NCBI RefSeq assembly: GCF_023343835.1
Contig: NC_064435.1
Location: 56,582,134-56,646,133, forward strand
Origin: Lagopus muta
Taxonomy: Eukaryota > Chordata > Aves > Galliformes > Phasianidae
Direction: 5' to 3'
DNA length: 64,000 nucleotides
Translations under genes and position numbers: made by a program
Notes under the pieces: model-generated
The model's database searches: none
Seen by the model: only the letters and a program-made list of their open reading frames with translations
What the model was told of the DNA's origin: nothing
Shown: in pieces, positions 1 through 14,070 of the stretch
How the letters are laid out: each line of letters starts with the position of its first letter
How positions within the stretch are numbered: the stretch's first letter is position 1

Positions 1-53
1 AATGATCTCTGGAGGTCCCTTCCAACCCCTACAATTCTGTGATTCTATGATTC
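1..53 (+). mobile_element. CR1 LINE, 3' end fragment
   Basis: Typical avian CR1 3' terminus: GATCTCTGGAGGTCCCTTCC, then ATTCTGTG and ATTCTATG octamers. The element enters from outside the window. Confidence 0.9.
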
Positions 54-1555
54 TGCATCTGGCAACCATATGTCCCTCCTCCCACAACCCCTTACCAGGT
101 TTGCAGAAAACCGCTTTTCAAAATACGTAATGAAATCAACAGAAGCTCCTTAAATATCTGTTAAGCTTGTCTTTCTGCACATGCCAAGTAGTATGCAGTC
201 ACATTAAATAGTAAGTGCATAATGCGTGTGGAGACGGAGACTGGGGGAGAGGCAGATTGCTGAAGGAGCAAAGAGGAAGGAAGAAATGAAACGATGTGTT
301 GGAGTTTCACGTGGGCAGCTGGTCCCTGGCCTACACTGATGTGAATGGAATAGGACGTGCGAAAATGGCTGGAGTTGGCAGATGACAGTGAGACGAACCT
401 ACAAAAGTAAGTGGGGGCACAGAGGTGTGGCTGAATTTCACAGTGATCAAGGCAATGTTGCAAGAGAAGTGCCCAAATGCAACAGCCAGCTGTATGGGGA
501 CTCTGGGGCTAAGGAAAACACCTCAATTATGCCCTGTAAAGCTGAAACAATTTCAGTAACTGTAAAACAAATAGCAAAATTGAAGGTGAACACAGCAAAA
601 CCGGGAGCAGTGAGCAGAGTGATTAGGGCTGTTCATCTGAGTGCAAAAAGGGTTATAAAAGAGCAGCTGAAAAGATCAAGGAACAGGAAAAAGGAGGATA
701 AGATATATAATGACATGTCACGTGTGGAATTCCCCTACCAGAGCTGAATGTTACCCTCCAAAACTATGCGGCTTATGTCTCAGGGAGGTGTCTGAAAACT
801 TGCAGCTCCTTCAGCCCTGCTTTGCCTCGTTTGGTTTGTCCCAATGGACACAAGCATGGGGCAGGGTTTACCCAGTGGTGACAGTATGTTCAGGGGCACC
901 CACAGATTTGTTCATTGCTGACCCCTCTTTAACACTTTGCATTGAACCTCTCCTGCAGAACAGAACTAAGGATATTAATATACAAGGAAGTATTTCTCAT
1001 AAAGACGCATGCTGTTAAAGCAAACGCAGACTATCCATGGTTTTCAAGGGTAGCAACTTAGTGACTTATCTCCTTACAAATTCTGGTCTCTAAACCATCT
1101 TATAATCACTCTGTTCTCTGCAGTCATCATGTTAACCAGGGCTAGAAATGCTCTATTTCCCTACGCTTCATTTTTTATTGACTCTTTACATGAGTCAGTC
1201 TGGGACCGCAATGCAAGCCTGCTGCCTCAGGGATCAGACATTCTGATTGAACCACAGGAAACATCATTTCTTTGACCCTAAGGCTCTTAAAGACCAAAAG
1301 AGGTCAGTTAGTCTACACTCTACTCAAACATCAGGAGAAATTACACCTAAAGATAGGCATTCATCTGAACCTGAAGAGCTTTGGCTATGGCTGCTCCAGA
1401 ACAATTCGCACAGCCTCCTCCATTGCTTCCTGTCCTAGTTGCATTAGTGTGGCACTGTTTGGCCTGCCACTCCCTAATGTCCTTTGATCTCTTCTTGCGG
1501 TAGAGAAAGGGCTGCACCCTGTGCAGTGATGGTAGTCAATGATTGCTGCCCAACC

Positions 1556-1602
1556 ATAGCACCTATCTCTATCCCCATCTCTATCTCCATCCCTATCTCC
1601 AG
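1556..1602. repeat. Imperfect CTATCTC/CATCTCTAT tandem repeat
   Basis: Several degenerate copies of a short ATCTC(T/C)AT unit in a row. Confidence 0.6.
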
Positions 1603-3332
1603 TTTCTCAAAAATTGTGACTTCTAACCCTGTTCCCCTTATTCCATTCAAGAAAATCCACATAACAGACGCCTCGAGCAAGGTGTAGAATGCCCACTTGC
1701 TAATATGGCATGAGCAGAGGTATGGCTGGGCAGAAGGCACATCAGCTTCTCACAGCACTCTGTGTGCCTATGGACACTGCTCACACACTTCAAAAATGTT
1801 TCTACATTCAGCAGGCACTAGTGGCTGAATTTAGTGACAGGCAGTGTCAAATTCTAATAACTCCAAAACTTATTTCTACTGCTGAGCTTATTTGAAAATA
1901 ACCAATAACTTCAAAATTATTCAGTAACACGCACTCTAGATTTTAAAAGTGACAGTTGTATAGAAAGTAATAACAGCAAAAGATTGGTTATTGTATTTTG
2001 CACTCAGATTAAGTAAATAATTCCTTCATTGGCTGTGCAAAATCAGATGAATCCACACCAAATATAATATGCAGGTTTTGAGCCCTGGAGGCTCTATTTC
2101 TGATACAATTTTAAAATCTTGGTACAAAGTGAGAAGTCTGAAAATAGGGCCAGGCCTAGAGAAGACAAGGTATTTTCTAAACCCAAAGAAAAGGACTAGA
2201 GTTGTCTGTTCTACCAGAAAATGCATAATATTACTCATTTTCCTTTCAGAAATATTGATTTTCTCCAGAGTAACCAAACCTAGTGAGAATGTATATTTAA
2301 TGTACAACTCTGTGTTAAATCTGGAAAGGGTTGGGTGTTTTTTTCTTTTTCTTTTTCTTTTTTTTTTCCCAATAGTAAAGAGTCCCGTTGTTTATGCTTT
2401 GATTTCATTGTATTCCAGATCCAATAAATATCTTATTCTCTTTTCCTCCCCTCTCAAAACATCTCTGAAAGGAAAGAAGAAACATGTAATTTTACTGTAC
2501 CAGAACCTTAGATCTGTGGAATAATCTGCAGTTGACATATTTCATCACTAGAGGGAAATCCATCACAGCGCTCCTCAGTAACACAGGTAGGCAGACTACT
2601 CTCCAGAGCTGCAAAATGAGCAACAGACTTGAGTTTGGATGCAAAAGTTGTAACAGCTAAGTAGCATGTAGAGGAAGAAGACTGTTCCTTTCCTTTCTGA
2701 GGATGCCCAGATAAATCATCTCTGGTGTCCCAATGTAGGTGTCTGCAAAGCAAAACCAGGACAGAAAGCTATCTCAGCAAGGGGAGTGCAAGAAAGGAGG
2801 TAAAAAGGCCCATTTGTACCACAAATCCTCAAACCATAGGCATTTGGAAGAAACAACAGCATTTGGAGACATTTGTAAAAACCACTTTCTGTTGCTCTCC
2901 CCCTAGCTGGTCTCCATCGACTTGGCTGCCGACCATCAATCAAGACACTGAAGACACCTTGTTCTGTCCAGTTTTAAAAGATATGTCCCTGGGACCAAAA
3001 AGCCAATTTTCAAGTTAATGCTCATAAATGACATGAATACATCATGTATGTAGCTGTACCTCTCCACTGGAGTCATATCATTAGGGATGATCTCCAGACC
3101 TGGCTGTACTGCTAAGAGAAAGGAAGAAATAAAGGAGATTGGCTAACAAGGGAGACAACTCAACTTTCATTCCTGGCTTTTAGGGATTTCATGGTATATT
3201 TTATCTTTGACCTCATTTGGCAGAAAAGTCAGGGGAAGCTACTGAAGCCACTGAATAGAAGAGGGTTGCATGAGCCACTGCTGTTTTATTATTCTGCATG
3301 ACTGTTTGTCCATTTCGAGTATAAACATTTCA

Positions 3333-3351
3333 TTTTCATTTCAAATGAAAA
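3333..3351. repeat. Perfect 9-bp inverted repeat, 1-base centre
   Basis: TTTTCATTT-C-AAATGAAAA. Confidence 0.7.
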
Positions 3352-4718
3352 CCACCTCCAGAAACACTATTTCGTGCTGCTTTACAGCGACCCTCTGTGC
3401 TGAAGTACTGAGGAAATCTTGTGTATAGCTGGTATTAATTATGTTCCTTTTAATTGAAAGCTCCTTTGTAATGAAACATAATTGCCAGAATTTTTATTTT
3501 CTGTTTTAGCGTTATGCTCCTTACCATTCAAATATTACACCTAAATACCAGGCTACTTTAAACCCTGAGCTTCAGGATCTGAAGGAAGGAAAAATGAAGG
3601 TACTTTAGTCAGTAGGCCAGAACCTGAGCTTCTTGGCAGAAAGATCCTCAACTCTGCCAACCATGCTTTCTGCATTTATTTTCATCTCCAGCAGTATAAC
3701 TAGTAACTTCCTCACTGCTCCAATGTCCCATGCATGGATGCTGAAAGATGGAGTAAATCTGTGAGTTAGCACAGAGTTATGCTCATTTATACCAGCAACA
3801 GCCTAAACTCTGGTCTCTATACATTTCCCAATTCCATTGTTCCTTTAACCCATTACAAAGCCATTTTCACCCACTTGCACAACTTTTTCTCATCGTGGGT
3901 GAGCATTAGATTGCAACATTTCCAGGCTTCACAGATGAATGCCTGAATCTAAGAATCATCAAACCCTTGGAGATTGCACTGAAGAAATACCAGCTATAAT
4001 TTCAGTTTTGAACTGCTGTCAAAATCCACTTAACTTTCAAAGCTTCTTAAGTCTGTTGCAAAAGCTGGAGTGGCTCTGTGATTGCATACTGAACAGCAGA
4101 AAAATCAAGATAGAGTAATACATCATGTCTCCTAGAAGGCTTTCTTTCCAAACAGTATTTTCTTTTCTGATGACCATATATTTCAGAACATAAATTCTGA
4201 CCACTGAGAAAGGATTTAGATAGAATTTAAATGTCTTTCCTAGACAACAGCAACTAGAAGAGAAAAGGAGAAGATGAAGTAAAACAGACAGAGAGAGGAA
4301 AAGAAATACTGTGGAAATAGCAGGATGTTTATTGGCAAAGACTGATCAAGACAGGATGGTGGAGAGACCCACATCCTGCCTCTGCCTTGCTTTAGGCCGC
4401 TACCTCTGCCCAGCTACTGCAGGTCACTTTTTGCTGTGCACACAGGCAAGGCTTTTAGCTTGTTTCCACAATTTTTTCCTCCAAGAAATCAATATCTAAT
4501 GGAAAATTAAATTAACTTGCAGGAGCCCCTTATTCAAATGGCCTGGCTGCTATATAGCTAATTTTTTATACTTCTGTGCTTTGGAAAACCAATATAACAG
4601 ACTATCATTTTCTTACTCACTAATACAGCAGGAGTACTAAACAAATTTCATACTGATTTTGTCAGTGAAAAAGATGTCTTGGAGTTGAGGGGTTACCTTC
4701 TTTCAGTACTTGCTTGTG

Positions 4719-4745
4719 TACACATATATATACACACACACACAA
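4719..4745. repeat. TA/CA microsatellite
   Basis: Alternating purine-pyrimidine tract: a short TATATATA run followed by about six CA units. Confidence 0.85.
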
Positions 4746-6831
4746 AATCACAGAAAAACCTCTGTTGGAAAGATCTTCCTGATCCCATCTGGTCTGATCC
4801 CTGTTCAAAGCAGGACAACCTTGAAATTAGATTCAACTTCAGAATTAAATCAGATGCTCATGGTCACGTCTAGTCAAGCTCTTAATATTTCCAAGGATAG
4901 AAATGCTCTTTCCATAACAAACAAGTGGCGTAGGTCTAGAGCACATGCAGATCAAGGACTTTCAGAGTTTATCAACAAAAGGAAATAAGAAAACTAACTG
5001 AAGGGATTATATAAAAGTAAAAACTTTATCCTATTCATCAGAATCAGATCTAGTCTTGAATTATAATCTACTGCTTGGATTATAATCTACTATTGTCTGA
5101 TTGATTTCTTTTCTATTCCAAATGTTTTACTTTCACCTTCATATCATCAAAATGGTGCATTTTCTTCCCTGAGGATGAAAACATTAATTGTATTATATTA
5201 TGTGATTAAAGGGCTAACATTAAAATCGTACCAAGATGTTTCCTTTTAGGTTCTCTCCCACACAGAGTTTGAAAAACTTCCTTTACTGATTAATAGACAT
5301 CTGGCAATCAAACAGTCCAAAGTTTGACCTGAAGTACTGAACTCTTTTGCACTTGTTCAACAGACAACTTTTTCAAAGAGCTGTAAAAGTAACTGGTTTG
5401 TTGTTGTTATGGATTTAATAAATTGTCTGAGGGGAAAATGTTCCTTTTCAGCAGCTCAGATTTGACAGTAAGCAAAATAATAAAATCAATCGGCAAAAAT
5501 CTATGTCCATTTCAAGAAAAGTTTCGAAATGTTGCAGTATTTGAAGTGTTACACATTTATTTTGAAAGGCAGTGCAAAATGTTTTGCATCATAAAATATA
5601 ATTGCTCAAAAATATCACTTGTTTCAGAAAACACTAACACAATGCTTTACATACGCAACACATTGAATAGCAACATGAAATTTCTCAGCTAGGTGGGACC
5701 CAAGTGAAACAAAGAATCGGAAACAAGAAAAAAAGGGTTGCTGTTGCTTAAGCAAAAGTCAATTCAGATGATCTTGACCCTACGGAAGGGCTGCTTTTGC
5801 TGCTGATGTTTGCTGAGCTCACCTATCTCCATTCTTCTTCCATTACAATCATGGACACTGCAAACCTGCCACTTAAGAAAACAGCACTGCACTGGTACAC
5901 TGAGTTACAGACTAGGCTATTCATCACACACAGCAGTAGGCAGATCCCTTGCAGAGGATGAAAATGCCCAAGGAGGTTGGTCTTGCCAACATGGAACCAC
6001 AGAGCAGCAGGTATATGAGACATGATCATGCAAAGAAGACCACAAACCAGGACTTGCTTTAACAACCCCAGCCGAACCCCAACTTCCTTCTGCTCACCTG
6101 ATCTTCTTGTCAATTAGGATTGCCATCAGCTCCTCTTGTCCAGAGATATTGACACATCAATGTGTCAGTAAGTTGAGAAGCATCATCTAAAATACATGTT
6201 TTAACAAAGCCCAGTTTTTCATTACTTGAGCAAGGGCAGCCCTTACTCAGAGACTAACCCAAGCCCTAGCCAATTTTTATGTTTGGACATCAGAAAGCTA
6301 CCATGACTGACCATGGCACTTGACCTGTGCTCATTCTCCGGCCTCCAAAAGTTAAAACAAATGCAGCCATAATCTTACCCAGTCAACTATAGGACAGAAG
6401 ATGGCAAAAAGTCCTATATCTAATTCCTTGGGGATTTTTCTAAGTGAGACCTTATTTTTCTTCAGTGAACTCAAGCATGCATCTTTCGCACACACAAACA
6501 AAATCAACCTGTGCTGATTTATGAATCAGCTCCCTATTTGTCCTTTTTCTGATCTAATGTTCTGTCATTGCAACCCAAAATGCACAAGTGTTAACCTGAG
6601 CCCTGGATAAAGGGCCTTCTGAAGGTCAAGACTTAAAAAAACATTGCTCTTTGGACACGCTAGTGTACACATACAACCTAGTGTAGCTGTCTTTTATAGC
6701 AACCAGCTCCCCTGGAGAAAGGCGTAATACTTCCAGAAGAGACTCTTAGGACAGGAATCTTCCAAGAATTACCATGAACTCATGGTTCAGATAGCCATTT
6801 TTAAAAAGGCAGCTGACGTGTATTGGAAGCT

Positions 6832-6859
6832 TGAGGCTTGATCGAGTGATCAAGCCTCA
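6832..6859. repeat. Perfect 12-bp inverted repeat, 4-base loop
   Basis: TGAGGCTTGATC, loop GAGT, GATCAAGCCTCA. Intergenic, no coding context. Confidence 0.85.
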
Positions 6860-9231
6860 TTTCAGAAAACCCAGAATCTAAAACATACAATCTACAGCTC
6901 ATGCCAAAGCTTTAACATAGAAGCTACTTCTACCAGCATTATCTTCCTCTTCTTAAAAATTGTATAATACCCATACAAGCTCTATAGTGAGTCCTATTTA
7001 TTCTAACTAGTTCCAAAACATAAATGGCCTCCAAAATATCCCTCATTTAGAAATGAGGCTGATCAAGGAACAAGACTTGGGATAAAGTTAGGAGTACTTT
7101 ACTGAAAATACAGCCAAGTGCTTTGCAATTCAATTATGAAATAAATGCATTCACCTAACAGGATTAAAAATCAGCATCTGCAAAACTTGGCCACTAAGTC
7201 CATTAAGGATCTCAAAGCTGGATCTTTGCAAAGTTTATGTGGCAAGGGGAGTCTAGAGCATGACCCAGGTCAATTTATAGGCCAAGAGGGAGTGAAAAAG
7301 GCCTCCTCTGTTATGGCCCAGTCAAAATTCACTTTGCTACCTCCAACCAAGCCTAGCATTTTAACAACAACCTTCAGCCCTCTTTGATGCTACTGTGAAG
7401 TGGTGCCTCTCAGCACCAGCCCAAGTTCTCAGGGCTTCCTCCATGGACCTTCAGCTGAGGTAAAGGCCTAGCTTCAGGCAAGGTCCCCACCACCACAGGT
7501 GGTCCCAGCCAAGGAGAATGCTGTGGATGGAAACCCAAGCTTGCTTTCTCACATCTCTACCAGCATTCCACAGAGCATGGGCTCACATAAAGAAAAAGGA
7601 AAAGGATGAATTTCAAGATGCACACTTGCCTGTGGTTTTGAGATAAGGGATCAAAACCTGCCATGCCCAAAGCAGGAAGGTAACCAATCTGGTAAGGGTT
7701 AGCCAGGCTGAAGTAAAGGCTTCTCTCCTTGTTCAACACAATGTATCAGCATTTCAGGCCACACAGGATGGGGTCAGGTTTGGGGTAAGTTCTCATGATG
7801 CTATCTGTCCCCACGTTCAAAAAATATTAAGTCCAAGGTACTCTGGAGGCTACATCCTTGTGAAGACAACATAGTTGTTGCAGGTTACAGGGCATGTGCG
7901 CTGTGTTGACTTTGCAGAGCCTCAGTACTGAGGTTTCTCAGGGCTACTTTGCTTAGACCTGCCTAGAACTTTGTTTGGTTTTGTTTTTATCTATGACAGC
8001 ATTTGTAAGGACCAGGTAACTACACCCAACTTGCTTTGCTTGTCTTCACATGGTACAGCTATAGCTTGTATACACAGAGTAGTAATACGTAGCTTCTGTG
8101 TGTCTGACAAAATATTAATGACCTTAACATGACTATGCAATGCAGAGAAAAACAGGCTGGGTATGACTGCTGGGCTTGCAGAGCAGGCCCAAAATTTGAG
8201 GTGAGGAACACAGGCTAGTGCTGAGGGCTGCAGGACTATAGCCAGCACAGCAGTGATCAGATAATGAAACACAGGCTTGGAAGCCAAACATCCATTTTAG
8301 TAGTAACAAAAATAATAAAGAACAAATATTTAACATAGGTAAAATGTGCCATGTATAGGGAATTCAGGTGTAACAGAAATGCAGCTCTACGAAAAAAGAA
8401 CAAAGCACAAAACAATAAAGGGTTGTTAGGAAACATGGAAATGGCCCTCAGAGGATCCCACAGTAGGAGGAAAAAGCAGCCAGCACCAAACTCATTCCAG
8501 CAAAATACTTGGGATGCTGACATCTCACCATACTCACTCTACTCAGACAAGCAGTGGAAGGACACCAAAGGAAAAGGGTAGATCCTACACATTGCATGCT
8601 TAACAGTTTTAACCGTATTGTTTATTGAGATTTTTTTCAATAAATAGCTCCTTCCATTTCCTTCTTCCTTTTCTATTCAAAAAGAAAAGAAAATCTATCT
8701 GCATATCATTGCTTTGATTTTTTTTAGACTGACAATACATCATTTATGCTAATGGTAGGTTCTCAGCTTTCCCTGCTCTCCTCATATAACAAGATTCTGT
8801 TTGTGACTGAGCTTGCTTAAGCATGGAAGTATTTGAACAAAGAACAGTGAGGATAGCTGGACTCTGGCTAAGGCTGGAGTCAGTTTGGTTTAAGGTTAGG
8901 GTCAAAGCTCAAGTTTGCAGGACTCTTTCACAAGATGTAAAGCCTGGCCTCCAGAAGGTCCATCAGGTGTGGCTGAGCTAAGCATGTCATCTACTGTGAT
9001 CCTTTTGCAAGGGGAAAAGGGGAGACACTGTGTGTGAAGAGGCCGGATCAGTTCACTATTCCTTGTAAAGTCCCATATTTCCCTATTGCTCCTGCTCTCT
9101 AGTGTCTCCCTGGACCAGGGCTTAGGCCTTCTCGGAAGCTTTTCTATGCAGTTTGGATAGAAGACAACAGCAAAGCTCTTAGGCAACAAAAACAGTTAAT
9201 TAAACAGTCGGCCTCTGAGCAGAACTGTCAT

Positions 9232-9258
9232 GCAAAAGAGTCGATTTAACTCTTTTGC
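9232..9258. repeat. Perfect 10-bp inverted repeat, 7-base loop
   Basis: GCAAAAGAGT, loop CGATTTA, ACTCTTTTGC. Preceded by a GTTAATTAAACA block that recurs near 10192. Confidence 0.85.
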
Positions 9259-12200
9259 CTTGAACTCTTGTCCCAGGACTGTTGCCTCCACAATACCCAG
9301 AAGGACAGGCGAAGTTCAAGCAAACAAAAGATTATTGGACCATTAGGACAACTGGGAGGAGGAGAAGCAGTAAAGTAAACTGCTTGGATAACCATGTAAA
9401 GATTGATTGGGTTACTATTGCAGAGCACTGATAGAGACTGAATGGTTTAATAAAACAAAAAAAAGACAACCCCAAAGCCATACCCATTTATATTCCTATC
9501 AAAATTATTCTACACATCAGCAGTAAGAAAATATACTCTATGGGTAAGTGAAAAAACTTTCTTATCATCTGTCCCTCTTAAAAGAGATCAAAACCCAAGT
9601 GTTTTGAAAATCTTGTTTATTTAAAACCTTACTTTCCTGTTCACCCACTTCATATTTACAAATAGCTTGCTATGAACAGGAGATATTTTGACATACTATC
9701 ACCCTGAAAAACAAACGTGAAGAATTTTTTCTTCTCACCTTCTTTCAGCTTTAGATGTTCCTGCAAATGGTAGTTTTTACAGGAAACAAACAAAGAACCC
9801 CCCCCATTATTCTCATTCAACTCATCAGCTTTGTCATGACTTTCCACCCACATCCTGGCTTTTTTTTTTTTACTATTTTTTTAAATTTTTCCATTTAAAA
9901 AGATCCCTACAATCCTTGCTTCATAAAGCCACATCTCTAAGGTCACAGATTTCATTTCACAAACATACACTCAGTTGACACAGCTAATCCTGGCACACCT
10001 TAAAGAGAAGCTCCTGTAGCAACTCTCATAAGTCATAGAAAATGCGTGTGTCAAGGGTGCCTGTGAACATAGTCTTGCAAATATGCATAGTTTCACAGAA
10101 AATAAAAGAACACAATAAGCAGCCCTGAAACTTCACCTTTACAGCCCAAGTCCTCTACAGCTAGACATTTGTTTTAAAAAATTCAGCTGTAGTTAATTAA
10201 ACACTTGGCCTCAGAGTGAGTCAGCAATTGCCTTAAGCCAACATGCTGGAGGCATTGGCAAGTATTCACTAAAAACAAATACAAAATTCCCTTTTATGAA
10301 GTGGGTGTGCAGTATTTCTTTATCCACTGAATCCTGAATAGTGAAAACAAAAACGAAAAGTTCTGCCAAGTTCCAGAGAATCATGCGAAAACTCCCCTAG
10401 GAGCAGACCAAGCTCCTGTGTGACCCAGAGCCCTTTTATCTCAGGAAGGCCAGAGAGTGTTAGTTTGAACTCATGTTCCAGAAGCACTTGGCTCCATAAT
10501 GTTTTAAAAGCACTGAGTTTTCATCTGCCTCTGCCTAGCTTTGAATTCAAGGTATAGTGATACCAGGGCCTGAGTACAGGACCCATACAAATCCCCTGCA
10601 GCTCCTGGCAATGGCACGCTGTGCATGCAGTGGGATGAGTTGGCGTTGAAGGAAGAGAATGCAGCAGCAGAGCTGAAAAAAGCCAGGTAACTCTGCACAG
10701 CACACATTTCTGTAATTTTATCTTGACAAGGAAAAAAAAATAGATCACTTCAACCTCTTAGAAAACCTTTTGTTCCTTGCTGGTCGTGTTGTCTGACAGC
10801 AAAGCGGCGCTGTTTGGGCTGAGACCTTGGCCTGGTTGAATGCTGTGTTTTTGTACAGCTAAAAAATGCAGACACAGATTTCACCCCCCAGAAGTCTTTG
10901 AGGGCTTGAGAGAAAAGGTAGAAGAGAGCTATTCATTCTTAGGAAAAAATGTGAACAGAAATGTTCAAGGAGAAAAGTTTTTTCCAGAGCCTCTTTCTCA
11001 TAGATGAGCAGATAAGCTTGATAGTTGATTTCTCTATACCAGCTTTCCTGTTTCAATTGTTATCTATATATCTGCAGCTACATAAGCAATTAGGAAGATA
11101 TGTAGGTCCTTTCAGCAGCACAGAGTAACTAGAGTCCAACTAGTTCTTGTCATTAAGCAAACATAAAGACCTTGATGCCTTAGCTCAGTAAATCTGTTTA
11201 CTTTGCCAAAGTATTTCTAATACAGACTGCCTCCTTCATGGCTGTGCCGCTGAGGTGCAGCTACCTCTGCAACAGGAAGGGTGCAAGAGGCATGCTATCT
11301 TGCACTTCATTTCATTAAACTTGTATATTGCTCGTAATTTAAAGACCTGTGATGAGTGCCTTACACAGATTGTATTTTACACTCGTAATCTCTGATCTAC
11401 TTTGTGAGTCAGAGTAGAAATCAAGTCAAGTCATGAACTTGTGAAGTCTCTGAATGTACCCGATGACATTTTTACCATTAAGGCAGAGATATGAAATGCC
11501 TGCAGACATGCTTGGAGCCATTCTTCGTAAAAATAAGACTCAAACTACTTTGCAAAATGGAGAAATCCAGAGGAGGATGGCAGCCAGGGTGTATGGTGTA
11601 TCTTTGAATAAAGCCTTAGCCACTAAAAAGCCAAAAAAGCTTGTTTTGATAGTATTTTTTGTCTACATTGGTTATGGTGCAACATACAGGTGACAATAAT
11701 GCCTATTTTGTTATACTCCTAGGAGAGAAATTTTGTCATGTGCTGAGCAGCTGCTTGAATGGATTTGGCATCTACATATGGCTGATTTATGAAACAAATC
11801 ACTAAAAAAAGTACATTTGAGTAAGGAAGCTTGTTTCTGGATTAAGGTTATGCCTATTCCAGAGCATTTGGGCAGCAGTTTGTTGCATGGGCTGGGTTGA
11901 TCCCTCTAAAATAAATGCAGTTGTTTCAATTTAAAATTTATTTAATTGAAAAGAAAACAAACCCCACAGTTTCATTATGTAGCAATCAAATTCTTCTGGA
12001 AATCCTATTTTCTTTGTGATTTCCTGGTCACTGATCTCCAAAGGTAACACCACAGCCAGGTCATGATCAGTGAATACTAAAACTCATTAAATTAGTATAA
12101 CATTTTAACATCTTTGAACTCCTTTTCTGTTGTGTTACTGAAAGAAAAATGAAAGTAAATTTATCCTGCTTCCAATGGTATTGTATGAGTGGATTGAAAA

Positions 12201-13454
12201 TCAGCTTATTAAGAGAAGTTTTACCCCAGGAATAGAATGACTGGTGTTTGGAGACATACATACCACCATAGCTTACTTAAAATAATACTCCACAGCATGT
12301 CTGCAAGTATTTGCTCATTTTATTCTCAATTTCAAGACAGTGTTTGTAGTCTCCATTGTGTACTTCAGATTTTTATTGCTCTAGTAGTTCACAAAATGAA
12401 AGAAATCTCTCACATGCTGAGATTTATAAGGGAATTTAGGTTCATCAGCTTACCTGCTAGCCCTGCTATTGACACTTACTCTTTCCAGGAGTTTTATTAG
12501 AGAAGTTAAGCACTACAAGCAGGATCACAGTCTGTTTGTATTGGGCATTTTACACACAAAAGCACAGTCCTTGCACTGATGAGTTTAAAATACACAGATT
12601 TTTAAAGGACAAGAAGTAGTTTGCTGATTTATTGATGTTAACCTTATGAGTGTGTTTTCTTGAATTCAGATGAGCAAAGAGGAAGATCATCTATTTTTAA
12701 GGGATTCCTAATGGGTTTGTGCTGATTTGAAGAACAAACGAAAACATGTCCTCCTGGAAACCTGTGACAAGTCTGGAGCTGTGCTGCTGTGCCTCATGCA
12801 GCCCAAACCCATGGTACAGAACACACCCGCTTAGGTTACACAGCTCAAAAGGGAAACCCTGGATGATATTCTTTGTTTCAAAGGCTATTTCCATTTTCTC
12901 CAGTGACTATCCCCTCTCTTTCTCACCTGCTGACACATTTCCCTGACATCAACTTTCTGTATGAAAAAAAAGAGAGTTGTGAAGAGTTTGATCCTGAGAA
13001 TGTGTGATGCTCTGAGACACATGCTGGCCTCATCAGGCCTTGAGACAGGTAAGCCTCTTTCAGTCAGACTTTCACACCTACTAGATGCTAAGCTTCTCAA
13101 GCATATGATCATAAATCTCTCAGGGAAGGTGGTGAAAGTCATCTGTGGTGGTGAAAGTATACACATGCAATAATAGGAGCAACTCACCACCAGGAGTCAT
13201 CATGAAGCTAGTTAGCTTTAAATCTACACACTCCAGCTCGTACTCTAGTAACTTGTTAATCCATATACTCAGGTCTGATGTCCTCACCAAGGCAAGAAAA
13301 TACATACATAACAACCTGTGTCCTTACTCCAGTATCTGTGCTACTTAAATAGGGTCAAAAAATAATTCTGCAGAATCACCTGAAATTAAAATAAGATTTT
13401 CTCATTCTAACTGCTAAAAAACCAAGTTTCCAGTACTATTTGTAAAATGCTTGT

Positions 13455-14070
13455 ACTCCTTTGACCCATGCAAAGAACCCACAGTATTCTCCTGGAGAAG
13501 CTGACAGTCCATGGCTTGGACAGATACACTCTGCTGGGTGAAGAACTGGCTGCAGAGCTGAGCCCAGAGTGGTGGTGAATGGAGTTAAATCCAGTTGGCA
13601 ACCAGTCACAAGTGCTGTTCCCCAGGGATCGGGGTGGACAAGAGGATTGAGTGTACCCTCAGTAAGTTTGCAGATGACACCAAGCTGGAAAGAAGTGTTA
13701 ATTTGCCAGGAAATAGAAAGGCCCTGCAGAGGGATCTGGATGGGCTGGATCGCTGGGCAGAGGCCAGTGGGTTTAAGTTCAACAAGACCAAGTGCTGGGT
13801 CCTGCACTTTGGCCACAATAACTCCAGGCAACGCTACAGGCTTGGGGCAGAGTGGATGGAAGGTTGCATGGAATAAACAGACCTGGGGGTGTTGGTTGAC
13901 GCTCAGCTGAACATGGGCAGCAGTGTGGAGAGGTAGCCCTGAAGGACAGGGGAGAACCTTACTGCTCTCTACAACTCCCTGAAAGGAGATTGTGGTGAGG
14001 TGCGGGTCAGCCTCCTCCCCTAGCAATAGGACTAGACGGAATGGCCTCAAGTTGTGCCAGGAGACATTCA
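13455..14070 (+). mobile_element. CR1 LINE ORF2 relic (reverse transcriptase)
   Basis: Sense-strand fragments read as CR1 reverse transcriptase: HGLDRYTL-like start, [19 protein letters not shown], then, after an internal deletion and frame change near 13632, [20 protein letters not shown] with the FADD catalytic motif (13667-13678), then [20 protein letters not shown] and [16 protein letters not shown] second deletion near 13932 joins it to downstream CR1 sequence. A dead copy: the block between PQGS and the GI/VDxxIECT segment is missing. Confidence 0.92.

Larger units (their letters stand above)
54..13454. other. Intergenic, no gene seen
   Basis: Only scattered short open frames without splice context or recognisable protein sequence. 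Holds the microsatellite at 4719-4745, a pyrimidine-rich imperfect repeat at 1556-1602, and inverted repeats at 3333-3351, 6832-6859 and 9232-9258. Confidence 0.6.

Noticed and set aside
382-747. 121-codon plus-strand open frame in the left flank
   Set aside because: No recognisable protein, no splice or promoter context; composition looks like chance, and a second overlapping frame is open nearby.
13436-14050. 204-codon minus-strand open frame
   Set aside because: It is the antisense of the CR1 reverse-transcriptase relic, which is recognisable on the plus strand.
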